A DNA stretch of 64,000 bases from Crotophaga sulcirostris (Eukaryota > Chordata > Aves > Cuculiformes > Crotophagidae), in assembly GCA_013397455.1 (NCBI GenBank), contig VYZB01000725.1:87546-151545 (forward strand), read 5' to 3'. Position 1 is the first letter of the stretch; each line of letters begins with the position of its first letter. Below the pieces are notes generated by a model. The model made no database searches and was not told the DNA's origin. It worked only from the letters and a program-made list of their open reading frames with translations. Below are positions 63,019 to 64,000 of this stretch, piece after piece. The translations under genes and the position numbers were made by a program.

Positions 63019-64000
63019 ACACCTTCAAGCACATGAGCCCCGCTCACCCCAGAACACTGGGTACAGTTTAGACTTGAGACCATGTTTTCCCTCTTACGCA
63101 TTTTAACTTGCAAAACTTCATATTTTCTTGAGACTGAAATAATCCTGGCACTGTACGATCCAGTTATTTCAATAACTAAACTCTGTGTGAGAGAACCAAG
63201 TATTGTATTTTTAGATTCCCTGCAAGAAGCATTGTTCATTTTTATCCTTTCAGTGGGTGATCTTTATCTCTGGCAGCCTTTGGGATATTTTCTTCCTGTT
63301 GGAACACCAAAGACATTCCTATTATGCTTCACACTAATGAATCCTGCAGTCTTCGGAGTGGGCCACAACTCATTTGGGGAAATTAGTGAAAGGGAATAGC
63401 TATCAGGTAGACAATGAGGAGACCTAAGAGCGATCCCATTTTCTGACATGAAAAGGAAGAAGCTGGAATCATATCTGCCATTAGGCGCAGCAGGAGCTGG
63501 AAGCTTTGAAACTAACACTGCACAAAGAGAAAGTTCTGCTTTTGGAAAAGTGGAAGATTTTATCTGGATACGTAAATCTGTCAATCGCCACATGCCTCAT
63601 TTCTCTTTGCAGCAGATAAAGCAAGGCCTCACAAACCTTTTTTTCCCCTGTCATCCATTTCAAATATAAAATTCTGTTCTTTTTTCCAGTCAACTCCACA
63701 CATCAAACTTGGGAACGCTTGCTGAAAAAGTTCTTCCGGCCTTTTATCCAGGCCCTGAAGAAACCAAATTGAGAGCCGTAAACCAGGTTATCTGCAAAAT
63801 GTTGACAAAACCATCACCGGCAGCTTCGCATTGCAATGTTTTGCAGAAATTCAAGACCTAGAACTCTAACTCTCCCCCCTGTTCTGAAAAGAACTATTCC
63901 ACTGTGGTAGGGTAGGGTGGGCAAATGCTCACAGATCACAGGAACAGGGCAGTCAACAGAAGTAAAACCAGCATTTGCCTGACTGTATCAAACCCACTGT
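63019..64000. other. Unique sequence to the right edge, with one exon-like segment
   Basis: No repeat was recognised. A T-rich tract ending in TTTTTTCCAG (AG at 63,688-63,689) is followed by a frame open for 56 codons from 63,691 to a TAG at 63,859-63,861 (starts QLHTSNLGTLAEKVLPAFYP). It could be a terminal exon or chance. I do not recognise the peptide, and no AATAAA is visible before the window ends. Confidence 0.35.

Noticed and set aside
1..64000. CRISPR arrays, tRNA, rRNA, bacterial operons or phage genes
   Set aside because: No regularly spaced direct repeats, no cloverleaf or rRNA signature noticed, and the repeat content is vertebrate.

Overview
The window reads as vertebrate, almost certainly avian, nuclear DNA. 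The main evidence is the repeat content. Several CR1 LINE fragments share the typical bird 3' end (GGTTGGAAAGGACC... on the + strand for minus-sense copies) and end in short 8-bp tandem units. There are also a few worn MIR/CORE-SINE-like fragments and at least one LTR-like block. Repeat density is low, and I saw no Alu, B1, L1 or other mammal-specific repeats. Base composition is AT-rich, the open frames are short and scattered, and a 30-base run of N marks an assembly gap. I see no bacterial operon structure, CRISPR array, rRNA or tRNA. I cannot name the species.

Layout. A 25-bp CR1 remnant opens the window and continues off its left edge. An LTR-like block lies near 2.65-3.02 kb. MIR-like fragments lie near 6.2, 8.7, 12.8, 23.2, 31.4, 59.1 and 62.9 kb. 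Three related minus-sense CR1 copies sit at 11.2-11.6, 28.0-28.8 and 45.8-46.3 kb. More diverged CR1 copies sit at 16.3-16.7, 37.1-37.3 and 50.4-50.9 kb (minus) and at 32.4-32.6 and 55.4-55.5 kb (plus). A weaker LTR-like block lies near 58.0-58.3 kb. The gap is at 34,167-34,196. Everything else is unique, AT-rich, non-repetitive DNA.

Genes. I recognise no protein-coding gene with confidence, so the window is best read as intergenic or long-intron sequence. The only frames with a recognisable family are fragments of CR1 reverse transcriptase, and these are dead pieces. A handful of segments have a good splice acceptor, a good donor and, in most cases, an open frame between them: 8,950-9,111 (+, stops in every frame), 12,297-12,357 (-), 30,898-31,035 (-), 55,968-56,058 (+), 62,399-62,474 (-), plus a possible terminal segment at 63,690-63,861 (+). 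None matches a protein I know. Chance pseudo-exons are abundant in vertebrate introns, so these are leads rather than annotations. Transcript or cross-bird alignment data would settle them.

I found no clear undescribed biological system. The points most worth a second look are the splice-bounded segments, a CpG cluster with a TATA-like motif near 36.1-36.2 kb, the strand-skewed C/T-rich block at 29.6-30.3 kb, G-runs with quadruplex potential, and the different truncation and deletion histories of the CR1 copies.
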